The translations under genes were made by a program, and so were the position numbers. A DNA stretch of 64,000 nt from CABMKH01 sp040797625 (lineage in GTDB: Bacteria > Bacillota > Clostridia > Tissierellales > Tissierellaceae): positions 1 to 64,000 of the forward strand of contig JBQHQH010000013.1 in the NCBI GenBank assembly GCA_052067355.1, written 5' to 3'. The notes beneath the pieces are model-generated. The model did not search any database, was not told the origin of the DNA, and worked only from the letters and a program-made list of their open reading frames with translations. This document shows positions 26,351-35,461 of this stretch, one piece after another. Each line of letters opens with the position of its first letter. The first letter of the stretch is position 1.

Positions 26351-27235
26351 TTATACTTTTTCCCTTATAGTTTTGCCAAAGAATCCATTAGGCTTAACTA
26401 AAAGGACTATTATCAATATGGCAAATGCCACAGCATCTTTATATAGGGAGCCACCTAATGCACTTATCATAGTCTCTACTATTCCTAGAAAAAATCCTCC
26501 AAACACCGCTCCCGGAATAATCCCTATTCCACCTATTACTGCTGCAACAAAAGCCTTGAGTCCCGGCACTACCCCCATAAGTGGATTTATAGAATTATAA
26601 TATGTTCCCACTAGCACACCTGCAGCTCCAGCTAATGCAGAACCTATGGCAAATGTATTGGATATTGTCTTATTTATATCGATACCCATGAGCTGGGCAG
26701 CATCTCTGTCTAGAGATACTGCTCTCATTGCCTTTCCTACTTTTGTTCTATGAATTACATATTGTAAAAGAAGCATCAATAAAATTGTAACCACTATTAT
26801 ATAGATATTCTTAATATCTAAGACAGCATTAGTCCCAAGTATCTTCAACTGTCTATTAGGCAATAGGTTAGGAAAAGTTCTGGTATCTGGTTTTACAAAA
26901 TACATCATCCCATATTCTAAAAATAATGAAACACTTATCGCAGTGATTAAAGCTGCTATCCTAGTAGCATTTCTAACAGGTTTGTAAGCCACTTTTTCAA
27001 TCAACATACCTAAAACACTACATAAAAGCATAGATAATATAAGTGCTGGGAAAAATCCCAATTTTAAAAATGTTGTCAAAGCAAAGCCTATATAGGCTCC
27101 CACCATATAGATATCACCATGTGCAAAGTTTATTAATTTTATTATTCCATAGACCATAGTATATCCAAGAGCAATCAATGCATATATGCTTCCAAGGGAT
27201 ATTCCATTTATAACTTGTTGAATCATCTGTTCCAT
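26351..27235 (-). CDS. livH: Branched-chain amino-acid ABC transporter permease LivH
   Basis: Membrane subunit of about 294 residues. Typical motifs: GYTMVYGIIKLINFAHGDIY at the N-terminus and the loop VGKAMRAVSLDRDAAQLMGI. The start is ATG 27233-27235 (MEQMIQQ), 8 bases after GGAG; a GTG three codons before overlaps the RBS. It is separated from livJ by a long intercistronic hairpin. Confidence 0.95.
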   Translation of the reverse strand: MEQMIQQVINGISLGSIYALIALGYTMVYGIIKLINFAHGDIYMVGAYIGFALTTFLKLGFFPALILSMLLCSVLGMLIEKVAYKPVRNATRIAALITAISVSLFLEYGMMYFVKPDTRTFPNLLPNRQLKILGTNAVLDIKNIYIIVVTILLMLLLQYVIHRTKVGKAMRAVSLDRDAAQLMGIDINKTISNTFAIGSALAGAAGVLVGTYYNSINPLMGVVPGLKAFVAAVIGGIGIIPGAVFGGFFLGIVETMISALGGSLYKDAVAFAILIIVLLVKPNGFFGKTIREKV

Positions 27236-27280
27236 GATAATCACTCCATTTAGTCTTACTTATATTACAATTTATAATAC

Positions 27281-27315
27281 CTTACTCTAATCCATAAATT
27301 ATGGATCAGAGTAAG
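27281..27315 (-). other. Intercistronic hairpin between livJ and livH
   Basis: A 35-base inverted repeat (CTTACTCTAATCCATAA/TTATGGATCAGAGTAAG, one mismatch) without a following T-run. It could stabilise the upstream livJ message or attenuate transcription, giving more binding protein than permease. Confidence 0.7.
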
Positions 27316-27339
27316 AATATATAGCTAAATCCACAATTT

Positions 27340-28521
27340 CTATTCCTGCCATGGCTCCCATTTCTTCAAAAATGTAGGTGCTCCATCTACTAGTTCCAAT
27401 ATGGTAACTGCCTTGATAGGATTATGGAATTCATCTATAGACAAACTACCTGTAACACCCTTAAAGTCCTTTGTAGCAGCTAATGCATCCTTTATTGCTT
27501 CCCTCTCTGCTTTACCTGCCTTATTGATGGCATCTACTAAAAAATATGCCAAATCATATCCCAATGCATTAAAGGCATCTGCATCTTTTCCATACTTAGC
27601 TGTAAAAGCTTCTCTAAATTCTACAACCTCTGGTGCAGCATCCATTGGTGAATAGTGATTCGTATAATATACTTTTTCTAAGGATTTAGCATCTGCAATC
27701 TCTGCTATCTTAGGTGAATCATAGCCATCTCCACCTAATATAGGAACATCCAAACCTAATTCACGAGCCTGTTTAACTATTAATCCGACTTCTTCATAAT
27801 AGCCCGGTACATATATAACTTGTGGATTTGCAGCTTTTATATTGGTTAAGACTGCTTTAAAGTCAGTTTCCTTAGATTGATATGCTTCTTCAACTAATAT
27901 ATCGCCACCTGATGATTGATATGTTTCCTTGAAACTCTTCATAAGCCCCTTTGCATAATCACTAGTATTGTCAAATAAAATTGCAGCACTATTGAGATTT
28001 AGATCATCAGATGCAAAGTTTGCCATAGTAACTCCCTGAAATGAATCACTAAAACATGTTTTAAAGATATATTCTCTTACTTTTCCATTGCTATCTACTG
28101 TAACATCATCGTCTGTTGCAGATGCAGATATCAGAGGAACTTTATTCTGCATAGCTGGTGGTGTAGCTCCTTTAGTATTTCCTGAAGTAGCAGGCCCAAG
28201 TATAGCTACTACTTTGTCCCTTGTTATCAATCTAGTAGAGACATTAGCTGCTTCTGCACTATCAGATTTATTATCTACCTTTATGATTTCGATTTGTTTT
28301 CCCAATACTCCACCTTTTTCATTTATCTCTTCCATAGCAAGTTCAATACCTGCAGTTAGAGACTGCCCATATGTGGCTACATTGCCTGATAGCTCATAGT
28401 TAAGACCTACTTTTATAGTATCTGTTGCATCTGATGAACCAGCCTCTTGTTTTGGAGAACAGCCTCCAAGAACTCCAACTACCAATACCATTACTAACAA
28501 TAGATTTATTATCTTTTTCAT
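27340..28521 (-). CDS. livJ: Branched-chain amino-acid binding lipoprotein (LivJ/LivK type)
   Basis: Extracytoplasmic substrate-binding protein of 393 residues, tethered by a lipid at the cysteine of the lipobox VLGGCSP. Periplasmic-binding type 1 fold: KVGLNYELSGNVATYG, GPATSGNTKG and VPLISASATDDDVT are typical ligand-pocket segments. The first gene of the operon, after an isoleucine T-box, which supports isoleucine/leucine/valine as substrates. RBS AAAGGAGAG. Confidence 0.94.
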   Translation of the reverse strand: MKKIINLLLVMVLVVGVLGGCSPKQEAGSSDATDTIKVGLNYELSGNVATYGQSLTAGIELAMEEINEKGGVLGKQIEIIKVDNKSDSAEAANVSTRLITRDKVVAILGPATSGNTKGATPPAMQNKVPLISASATDDDVTVDSNGKVREYIFKTCFSDSFQGVTMANFASDDLNLNSAAILFDNTSDYAKGLMKSFKETYQSSGGDILVEEAYQSKETDFKAVLTNIKAANPQVIYVPGYYEEVGLIVKQARELGLDVPILGGDGYDSPKIAEIADAKSLEKVYYTNHYSPMDAAPEVVEFREAFTAKYGKDADAFNALGYDLAYFLVDAINKAGKAEREAIKDALAATKDFKGVTGSLSIDEFHNPIKAVTILELVDGAPTFLKKWEPWQE

Positions 28522-28606
28522 GTTTTAATCTCTCCTTTTATATTTTTTATAAGATCATAGTCTAATATCTTCTCAATTCCAATAAATTTAATCACCTCCA
28601 AAAACT

Positions 28607-28870
28607 AAAAAAACCTCTATTATGCATATCACATAATAGAGGTACTTCATTAGCACGTTACCACTCTAAATTACGATATTCTCACGAATATCATCTTACT
28701 AGGTTCCAACAAACCCTGGCCCTGTAACGTAGGCTTACGTCATAACTTACTTAATTCAGTTATGAAACTCTGAAGTGATTTATTCCCCATCTGACAAAAT
28801 ACTGGCTCTCACCTATTCCAGTTCTCTGTAATCTGTTCTACGATGGTCTTTCCTTCATCATCGTTATCTC
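28607..28870 (-). ncRNA. T-box leader, isoleucine-specific, controlling the liv operon
   Basis: On the minus strand a Stem I region with AGAGAACTGG and GGTGAGAG precedes GAATAAATCACTTCAGAG. The lower helix TGAAG/CTTCA places the specifier ATC (28777-28779, Ile) before the usual A. The antiterminator T-box reads AGAGTGGTAACGTG (28654-28667), a variant of AGGGTGGTACCGCG. The terminator CCTCTATTATG/CATAATAGAGG (28614-28642) plus seven T residues follows. Uncharged tRNA-Ile should turn the operon on. A TTGACA box lies at 28940-28945. Confidence 0.9.
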
Positions 28871-28971
28871 AATAATCCATATTAAATTAATTTTCTAATT
28901 TTATTTATTTCTACATACATTATCATCTTATAATATAAATGTCAATACATTTTTAATATTTTCTTATATTA

Positions 28972-29490
28972 TTATCTATCATATTTCACTAGAGAGTTTA
29001 TATAATAATCCTTTAGCTTTTCTCTTCCCTTTAGGGATTCTAATTCTATTAAAAATTCCATAGCTACTACTTCTCCACCTAAGGATTCAATCAATTTTGC
29101 TGCAGATAATACGGTGCCTCCTGTAGCTAATAGATCATCTATTATGGCTACTTTCTTTCCCTCTTCTATTGCATCAGCATGTATCTCCAATGTATTGGTT
29201 CCATATTCTAATTCATATTCATAACTAGAAGTCTTCCCAGGTAGTTTCCCAGGTTTTCTCACAGGTATAAATCCAACTCCTAAAGCATATGCAGCGGTAG
29301 CACCAAATAAAAATCCTCTTGCCTCTGGTCCTACTATGTAATCTACACCCTTATCTTTTAAATCTTCTACCATAATATTTACTGCCTCTCTAAAAGCATC
29401 TTTGTCTTTTATTAGAGTAGTTATATCCTTAAAGCTAATTCCCTCTACAGGAAAGTCTTCAATCACTCTAATCTTTGATTTTAAGTCCAA
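28972..29490 (-). CDS. apt: Adenine phosphoribosyltransferase
   Basis: Salvages adenine to AMP with PRPP. The PRPP loop VAIIDDLLATGGT and the APT-specific GPEARGFLFG and RKPGKLPG are intact; about 172 residues. The start is taken as TTG 29488-29490 (MDLKSKIRVIEDFP), because GGGGG lies 7 bases before it and the family begins this way; the ATG at 29505 has no RBS. It is monocistronic, directly upstream of the liv T-box. Confidence 0.94.
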   Translation of the reverse strand: MDLKSKIRVIEDFPVEGISFKDITTLIKDKDAFREAVNIMVEDLKDKGVDYIVGPEARGFLFGATAAYALGVGFIPVRKPGKLPGKTSSYEYELEYGTNTLEIHADAIEEGKKVAIIDDLLATGGTVLSAAKLIESLGGEVVAMEFLIELESLKGREKLKDYYINSLVKYDR

Positions 29491-29574
29491 TTTATTTACC
29501 CCCATATAAAATATAAAATTTTCACATCATTAGTCTATCATATACTAAAAATTTTTTATACATTTTTTTGCAAA

Positions 29575-30564
29575 TTAAAACTTCCTACCTCCTCCACCAT
29601 GGGTCTTTCCACTAGATGAAGTATGAGTAGTACTCCTCCCTGGTGATGGGGATGAAGCCTTAGTAGTATCCCTTGATGTAGTATCTCTTAATGAGTAGGA
29701 AGAACGCCTCTCATTTTTGGGCTTTGAAATAACTCTATGAGTTATAATTGTATCAAAGAGCCTATCTTCTCTTCTGCTGAAATTTACAATACTATTTCTC
29801 TTATAAGAATATGGATTTTTAGCCTTTCTAAATCTATATCGATACCTTACAGAAATAATAAAAAATCCTCCAACTATAATCCCAATTAGTACGCTTAGAA
29901 CAATATCAGATCCTGCCAAACTATTTTTTTCCCTAGGTTCTTGCTTTGCTTCTTCTTTTGGTTCTTCTTTTGGTTCCTCTTTTGGTTCCTTTTTTGGCTC
30001 TTCTTTTGGTTCTTCTCTTAACTCTTCCTCTATCTCTTCTTCTGACTTATCATATTGGTCAGAAGGAATACCTATCTTAAGATAGTCTTCCATTCCTCTT
30101 AAAAATCCTATAGTTGCACCATGGTAATCTCCATCTATAAGTCCATTATCAAACACCATATCCAATATAGACTCTATCCTCTCATCAGTCAGATATTTAA
30201 TGGCAATGCCAGATGTAGATATATATGCCTCTCTATTGTCCATATCTAGTAAAAATAATGCTCCACTACGATCTTCACCTATACCCAATCCACCAGACTC
30301 AAAATAATCATCAGCAAATTCTCTACTGGATTTTCCCATGGTATCATCTGTTGTCACTATGACTATATCTATATTATATTCATGAGACAACCTATTGGAT
30401 TCTTGATTTAGAGTTTTAATCTCTTCTTCTGAAAAGAATTTTCCTTCATCAAAGACTAAATTTTTTTCAGCAAAGGCTATTGATGAAATAGATACTAAAA
30501 TAGATATTATGACTAAGATAACAAATATTCTGCTATTTTTCATTTTCAATGAGCTTGCTACCAT
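29575..30564 (-). CDS. TPM-domain membrane protein (YdjH/YgcG-like)
   Basis: Signal peptide (about residues 8-32), TPM domain (35-165; FDEGKFFSEEEIKTLN, LLDMDNREAYISTSG), then a low-complexity KEEPKEEPK tract (165-215), one membrane helix (about 222-243) and a basic Ser/Thr-rich tail ending THGGGGRKF. The TPM domain is probably outside the cell and the tail inside. It overlaps the zinc-ribbon gene by 7 bases. In B. subtilis the ydjG-ydjH-ydjI products form a membrane module working with PspA; similarity here is by domain and gene order. Confidence 0.8.
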   Translation of the reverse strand: MVASSLKMKNSRIFVILVIISILVSISSIAFAEKNLVFDEGKFFSEEEIKTLNQESNRLSHEYNIDIVIVTTDDTMGKSSREFADDYFESGGLGIGEDRSGALFLLDMDNREAYISTSGIAIKYLTDERIESILDMVFDNGLIDGDYHGATIGFLRGMEDYLKIGIPSDQYDKSEEEIEEELREEPKEEPKKEPKEEPKEEPKEEAKQEPREKNSLAGSDIVLSVLIGIIVGGFFIISVRYRYRFRKAKNPYSYKRNSIVNFSRREDRLFDTIITHRVISKPKNERRSSYSLRDTTSRDTTKASSPSPGRSTTHTSSSGKTHGGGGRKF

Positions 30565-31580
30565 ATAAACATCCCTCCAGCTAAAAGAAGTAACAATGTT
30601 GCTGCAGTTGCTGCAGATACTATACCAAAAGCCTTAGCCAACCTATTATTACTTAAAGGCAATTTACCGTGAGCCTTTCCTGTTTGACCATTTACTGCAA
30701 ATACATAGGTCTTATTCTTATAGACATAGGTCAGTATCCAAGCTGGTAAAAGAGTATAATTCCATTTTTCTAAATCTATATCAATACTATTTCTAATAGT
30801 CCTTACCCTATTATATCCTCCGATACTTTCATCTATTAAATAGCGAAAGTATTTTTTAGCCTGCTTCTCTATAACAGGAGCTATTTCTTCCTTCTTTATA
30901 TTATACTGTTCGGCAAAAAAACCTGAAAGATATGGCATGGAAAAAGGAATGGCTTCACTTTCGTTAAAGGGACCAATTCCATTTAATAGATTATTATCTA
31001 TTTTAGTCAATGCCAATTCTCCAATATTGTTTATATCTATTTTTCCACTTCTTATTATTTGATATTTGTCTGTCTGTTTATATTCTCTATTATCACTTCT
31101 CCATACTGTAATTCTTCTACCTTCTCCTACATAGTCAATATCTGCCTTATAATCCACCCACCAATACGGAATATATATACCTGTTATCTTCTCTAGTTGA
31201 GAAGAGCTGGTAAAATCGCTTGGCACAAACATCTTATTTCCTACCCACTCCAAAAATATCTTCTGTGCCCTATCTCTGTCTATGGTAAACGGAATTATCT
31301 TGTCAGGTAAAAATTCTCCCTCTAATCTATCTGAAATAATAACTGGATTATGACAATAATAGCAGAGTGTAGATGTCGTAGTATCGTCAGTAACTACTTT
31401 TGCTCCACAACTTTCACAGGTATATGAATTTAACTTTCCTACAGTCTCTTTTTTACTTTGATTTAATAGTTCTTCTTCACTGTATTCGCTTAAACAATAA
31501 TCACACTTAAATTTCTGCAATTCTGGTTTATAATGAATACCAGCTCCACAACTTAAACATTTATAGCTAGTTGTAGACAT
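30558..31580 (-). CDS. Zinc-ribbon membrane protein (YdjG-like)
   Basis: Two treble-clef zinc ribbons at the N-terminus (CLSCG...CDYC, residues 8-30; CESCG...CYYC, 53-77), a central soluble domain (90-300) and one membrane helix near the C-terminus (about 315-338). No enzyme motif. The centre gene of a three-gene operon with an SPFH protein upstream and a TPM protein downstream. RBS GGGGGGA. Confidence 0.78.
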   Translation of the reverse strand: MSTTSYKCLSCGAGIHYKPELQKFKCDYCLSEYSEEELLNQSKKETVGKLNSYTCESCGAKVVTDDTTTSTLCYYCHNPVIISDRLEGEFLPDKIIPFTIDRDRAQKIFLEWVGNKMFVPSDFTSSSQLEKITGIYIPYWWVDYKADIDYVGEGRRITVWRSDNREYKQTDKYQIIRSGKIDINNIGELALTKIDNNLLNGIGPFNESEAIPFSMPYLSGFFAEQYNIKKEEIAPVIEKQAKKYFRYLIDESIGGYNRVRTIRNSIDIDLEKWNYTLLPAWILTYVYKNKTYVFAVNGQTGKAHGKLPLSNNRLAKAFGIVSAATAATLLLLLAGGMFIW

Positions 31581-31601
31581 GAGAATCCCCCCTTTATATT
31601 G

Positions 31602-32804
31602 CTAAAACTTAGTACCACATTCTGGGCAAAACTTAGGAGGAGTTCCATTAGGTCTATATCCACAATTTGAACATTCAACTGCTACTTCTCTCTTAGTACC
31701 ACACTCTGTGCAAAACTTTCCATGATTCTTTGCCCCACATTCACTGCAATACCATTTATTATTTTCATCTACTGTTTCAGTATTTTTTCTGTTTTTAGCC
31801 TGTTGATTCATTTGATTTTGATTAGAATGTGATGCAGCTTCCATAAATCCTCCTGCATTTTGCATACCTATTCCCATTCCTAAGAAAGCTCCTGCACTTC
31901 CTCCTTTATTTGAGCCCGCTGACTCTAAACCTCTTGCTATAGAGCCTTGAACATATCCCTCTCTGACTGATGGATCTCCTAACATGGCTCCTTTATTTCT
32001 CATATTGATCAATTCTTTGGATTCACCATCATAGGTAATACTGGATATACCTACAGATTGTATCTCTATCCCTCGCATCTTCTTCCAATCTTCATCTAAA
32101 ATGTTTGCCATGTATTGGCTTAATTCTCTGCCCTTTGATGCTACATGGGATATTCGAATACCGTCTACTGACATTTGATTCATAGCTGATTGTAATGCCT
32201 CTAAAAATTCAGATAGATATTGTTCATTTATATCTTGAATTTCAACCCTATCTCTATTCTTGGGAACTGCTTCCATAAAAAACACAAGTGGGTCTGTGAT
32301 CTTAATTGAATAAGTCCCAAAGGTTCTTAAAAATAGCTCAGAATTATAGAAGTTATCAAAATAATTTAAAGGATTTGGAGTACCAAACTTTATTCCCTTT
32401 ATCTCCTGAAGATTTATATAATAGACCTTTTGTACTGTAGGTGTTACCCCTCCATATTTTATCCTCTGAAAAGACTCTTTTAGAGACTCTTTGAAGGTTC
32501 CATTAAACAGAGATGGCAGTGATGAATTATCTACTTTGTAGTATCCCTCTTCAGCTGTATAGTCCACTATCTTTCCACCATCTACCAATATCATAAATTG
32601 ATTTGGATATACATGAATTATAGAACCATTAGAAACTGTATTTGCAGTTCCTCTTTTATTTGAACCTCTCCTATCATCTCTTCTCACCATAATTCCATTT
32701 GTAAATACGGTATTATCTCCCATACTATTAGGTTCAATCACCTCTAGCCATTGATCGGCTAATGAGCCACCAACAGCACTACTTACTGCTTTTATCAATC
32801 CCAT
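31602..32804 (-). CDS. SPFH-domain protein with C-terminal zinc ribbons (YdjI-like)
   Basis: A 400-residue protein of the 'virion core protein' SPFH subgroup (stomatin/flotillin fold, residues 20-270; MGLIKAVSSAVGGSLADQWLE start is typical). It has no membrane helix. The tail carries two short zinc ribbons (CSECGAKNHGKFCTECG; CSNCGYRPNGTPPKFCPECG). In B. subtilis YdjI recruits to the membrane with YdjGH and PspA. Here it leads the operon; no pspA is adjacent. RBS AGGAGG. Confidence 0.85.
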   Translation of the reverse strand: MGLIKAVSSAVGGSLADQWLEVIEPNSMGDNTVFTNGIMVRRDDRRGSNKRGTANTVSNGSIIHVYPNQFMILVDGGKIVDYTAEEGYYKVDNSSLPSLFNGTFKESLKESFQRIKYGGVTPTVQKVYYINLQEIKGIKFGTPNPLNYFDNFYNSELFLRTFGTYSIKITDPLVFFMEAVPKNRDRVEIQDINEQYLSEFLEALQSAMNQMSVDGIRISHVASKGRELSQYMANILDEDWKKMRGIEIQSVGISSITYDGESKELINMRNKGAMLGDPSVREGYVQGSIARGLESAGSNKGGSAGAFLGMGIGMQNAGGFMEAASHSNQNQMNQQAKNRKNTETVDENNKWYCSECGAKNHGKFCTECGTKREVAVECSNCGYRPNGTPPKFCPECGTKF

Positions 32805-33158
32805 AAGTTTACCTCCTGTATATAGATACTATAATAAATTTAAGATTTTCTATTATAACTTTTCTATTAATAAATAGAGATGGATTTATCTCCATAATTT
32901 TTCGTATATTAATAGTATATTTTAATTCTATGTAAATTGAAAGTAATATTTAATAAAAAAGCCTATATAGCAACATTTTAAGGTAATTTCTGTGAAATTC
33001 ATAGCGTAAAGTTCATATTAATCAATATATTAAAGCAAGAGATCCCCCATTCGTTGTAAATATGACTTATATCAGATATCATGAATTGATATCAACTAAA
33101 ATAAGGGAAGTTAAATATCCTCCTCCCTTTTTACTAATCAGGTGTTTAATTAAATATT
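32805..33158. other. 354-base intergenic region
   Basis: AT-rich. Near 33100-33132 a weak hairpin (AAGGGA/TCCCTT on the minus strand, then ATTTT) may end the 154-residue membrane protein gene. At 33063-33098 a short imperfect palindrome (TTATATCAGATATC...GATATCAA) resembles half of the dispersed repeat. Otherwise nothing is recognised. Confidence 0.5.
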
Positions 33159-33623
33159 TCAGATTTTAGTATTCTTAATTTTTACACAAATCAAGTTTTT
33201 AAAGTATATGAGATATATAGCAAAAAATAGCAGGAAAAAACTTGCAATAAATTTTATCAGATCCCTTAAATATAGTATTATAACTGCAGCTTCATATGTA
33301 TTGTCCTCTGAATAAAAAAGGCCTATGATATTATCTATCTCATTCATTTGAAATAGATTATACCAACAATTTAGACGATTTGGAATAAGTAAATTTTTGA
33401 CTTCTCTAAATGATATTATAAATCTAATAGTAAAGTATATAAACAAGAGAATATATACTAATGATAAAGCTATATATACAAAACCATGCTCAGAATCCTG
33501 TAATCTAGTTTTTTCATAATATCCATTAAAACTATATTTCTTTCTATCAACATATATCCCTATCAATAATATAGTTAAAGATATAGACACTCCCACAAGC
33601 ATAAAGTGATAAAATCTATACAT
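33159..33623 (-). CDS. Unknown membrane protein
   Basis: 154 residues with four predicted hydrophobic helices (about 7-25, 46-70, 107-125 and 125-148). The C-terminus is basic (KNLICVKIKNTKI). No family is recognised. The RBS GGGGGGA supports the ATG at 33623. A very small ORF (33660-33755) lies just upstream on the same strand. Confidence 0.65.
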   Translation of the reverse strand: MYRFYHFMLVGVSISLTILLIGIYVDRKKYSFNGYYEKTRLQDSEHGFVYIALSLVYILLFIYFTIRFIISFREVKNLLIPNRLNCWYNLFQMNEIDNIIGLFYSEDNTYEAAVIILYLRDLIKFIASFFLLFFAIYLIYFKNLICVKIKNTKI

Positions 33624-33659
33624 GATATCCCCCCTGTCATCACTTTATTAGCGTCAGAC

Positions 33660-33755
33660 TTAACGAGATAATAGTATTACACATAATAGAACCATTATTA
33701 CAAAATAAAAAATACAAATTATACGATTATTTAGATATTCTTCTCTATTTATCAT
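33660..33755 (-). CDS. Possible 31-residue membrane micro-protein
   Basis: ATG 33753-33755 opens 31 codons ending in TAA: a polar N-terminus (MINREEYLNN) followed by one hydrophobic helix and a final Arg. No RBS precedes this ATG; a good GAGGTGA lies further upstream but next to an out-of-frame ATG. The same frame is open for 13 more codons upstream. It could be the first gene of a pair with the 154-residue protein, or noise. Confidence 0.3.
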   Translation of the reverse strand: MINREEYLNNRIICIFYFVIMVLLCVILLSR

Positions 33756-33879
33756 TTTATCTATTAATTCTATAAAATTAGAAATATCACATGATCACCT
33801 CATCTCTATATCTTCAATATACCCCTCACTGAATTGATTAACCAGACCATCTCATAATCCATTGTATTAGAAGCATCTA

Positions 33880-33955
33880 TCAACGCATTAAATTGAATTT
33901 ACTAATCAATTCAGAACCTAAGCGAGCTCCATCTAAAAATAAAATCAATCCTTTT
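33880..33955 (-). pseudogene. Fragment of a second threonine aldolase gene
   Basis: The minus strand reads KGLILFLDGARLGSELISKF and then a stop; the intact aldolase at 36881-37897 has KGLSLFLDGARLGSALTSKL. Over about 55 bases the nucleotide match is also close (AGATGGAGCTCGCTT is identical). The rest of the gene is gone. It lies 10 bases after the lysR stop codon, same orientation as the intact copy. Confidence 0.8.
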
Positions 33956-33965
33956 AGGATTTATC

Positions 33966-34865
33966 CTATTTATATATTTTAGCTGTCTTATTATATAGTT
34001 TTGTAATGTCTTGAAGAATATTCATATGACTAAAATCCTTATGATATAGGATATTGGTCTCCCTTATCATACTTAGATTTTCTATGGGCAAGATGGTTAG
34101 TTTTCCATTTTTCACATAGTCTAGACACACACTTCTTGGAAGAATCGATATGCCAAAATCTTGACTTACTAAATCCTTTATAGTACCAACATTATCTACC
34201 TCCAATATGAGATTAAATTCTCTAATAGACATATTGATGCTCTCTAAATGTGCAATAAATAGATTTCTAGTGCCAGACCCTGGAAGACGAAGTATCATCT
34301 TTTCCTTTTTAAGCTGATCAATGGTTACCATATTCTTTTTGGCAAGTTCATTATTATTAGAAACAGCCAAGACTAAATAATCAGTATCAATTAATAGAGA
34401 ATTTATATCCATATTGCTTACAGTTCCCTCTACAATAGCCAAATCTATCTCATAATTCATGAGCATATTATAAAGCTTTTTTATAGGAGCAGTAATTATC
34501 TTTATATTGACTCCATCATTTATACTACAGTATTTTGCCAAAACTTCCACCATAAAATTGCTTTCTGCAGTATGAGTGATTCCAATAGTTATTTGAGTAA
34601 TCTGGTTTTTGGAGTCTATCAATTCTTGTTGAAGTTTGTTGTAAAGGGACTTTATTCTCTTTGCATACATTATAACTATCTTCCCTTCAAATGTGGGTTT
34701 CAAGTCATTTTTACTTCTATTAAATATCTTAACCCCCAGCTCTTTTTCCAATTGATTTATATGATGACTTACTGCAGGCTGTGTCAGAGAAAGTTGTTTT
34801 GCAGCCCGAGTAAAATTACGTGTTTCATAGACCATAAGTAATGTATCAATTTTTGCATCTAACAT
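33966..34865 (-). CDS. LysR-family transcriptional regulator
   Basis: 299 residues: an N-terminal winged helix (FTRAAKQLSLTQPAVSHHIN, then LEKELGVKIFNR) and a C-terminal periplasmic-binding-like effector domain (about 90-290). It is divergent from the membrane protein/antiporter pair at 34991-36718, 125 bases away, and so is a candidate regulator of it. The RBS GGGGGA precedes the ATG. The effector is unknown. Confidence 0.92.
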   Translation of the reverse strand: MLDAKIDTLLMVYETRNFTRAAKQLSLTQPAVSHHINQLEKELGVKIFNRSKNDLKPTFEGKIVIMYAKRIKSLYNKLQQELIDSKNQITQITIGITHTAESNFMVEVLAKYCSINDGVNIKIITAPIKKLYNMLMNYEIDLAIVEGTVSNMDINSLLIDTDYLVLAVSNNNELAKKNMVTIDQLKKEKMILRLPGSGTRNLFIAHLESINMSIREFNLILEVDNVGTIKDLVSQDFGISILPRSVCLDYVKNGKLTILPIENLSMIRETNILYHKDFSHMNILQDITKLYNKTAKIYK

Positions 34866-34990
34866 AAAAATCCCCCATTTATTAATTTTATTTATCGATA
34901 TCTAAATAATTATAATTTTACTTTATGCTATATGGATTATAGTATATTAACATAAACCTAAAAACTTATCAATAAGATTGGAGGGGTTAG

Positions 34991-35446
34991 ATGCTCCACT
35001 TTATGTATGATGTCTTTGTATACAATGTACTGAAACTATCTACGTATGATAAAGAATACTTTAAAGAACATTTTCCATTGAGTGATGGAACTTTCAAAAT
35101 GAAAGATATAAAAAAATATACTAAATATTCAAGAATAGTCAAATACAGCATTTTACAATTTGGATATATAGGAGCTATTAGTGCAAACATAGCCCTTTCC
35201 ATTGTAGGCATGATTTTATTATTTGATATTGATTTGATATTCCTAAAGACACAATCCTATTGGTTAAAGTTGTTTTTATCTCTGTTTAGTTTTGTATTCT
35301 GCATATATAAATTTGATATTTTGTTTTTTAAAGATAGGAGAAATTATGTGAAATTATTGTTTCTAACGTATAACCTTCTCTTATTTCCCTACTGGTCTTT
35401 AGTGTATTTATTGCTTATTGTATTTGAAAATATTACTATTGTATGA
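34991..35446 (+). CDS. Unknown membrane protein coupled to the antiporter gene
   Basis: 151 residues; a polar N-terminal 45 residues followed by four hydrophobic helices (about 57-77, 82-95, 97-110 and 120-147). No family recognised. GGAGGGG sits just before the ATG. It ends 15 bases before the antiporter gene on the same strand, so the two should be co-transcribed, divergent from lysR. Confidence 0.75.
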   Translation: MLHFMYDVFVYNVLKLSTYDKEYFKEHFPLSDGTFKMKDIKKYTKYSRIVKYSILQFGYIGAISANIALSIVGMILLFDIDLIFLKTQSYWLKLFLSLFSFVFCIYKFDILFFKDRRNYVKLLFLTYNLLLFPYWSLVYLLLIVFENITIV

Positions 35447-35461
35447 AAGGATCGTGATAAA

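Noticed and set aside
29940..30030. Tandem repeat (KEEPKEEPK coding) as a phase-variable locus
   Set aside because: The units are imperfect at nucleotide level and in-frame multiples; it looks like an ordinary low-complexity linker.
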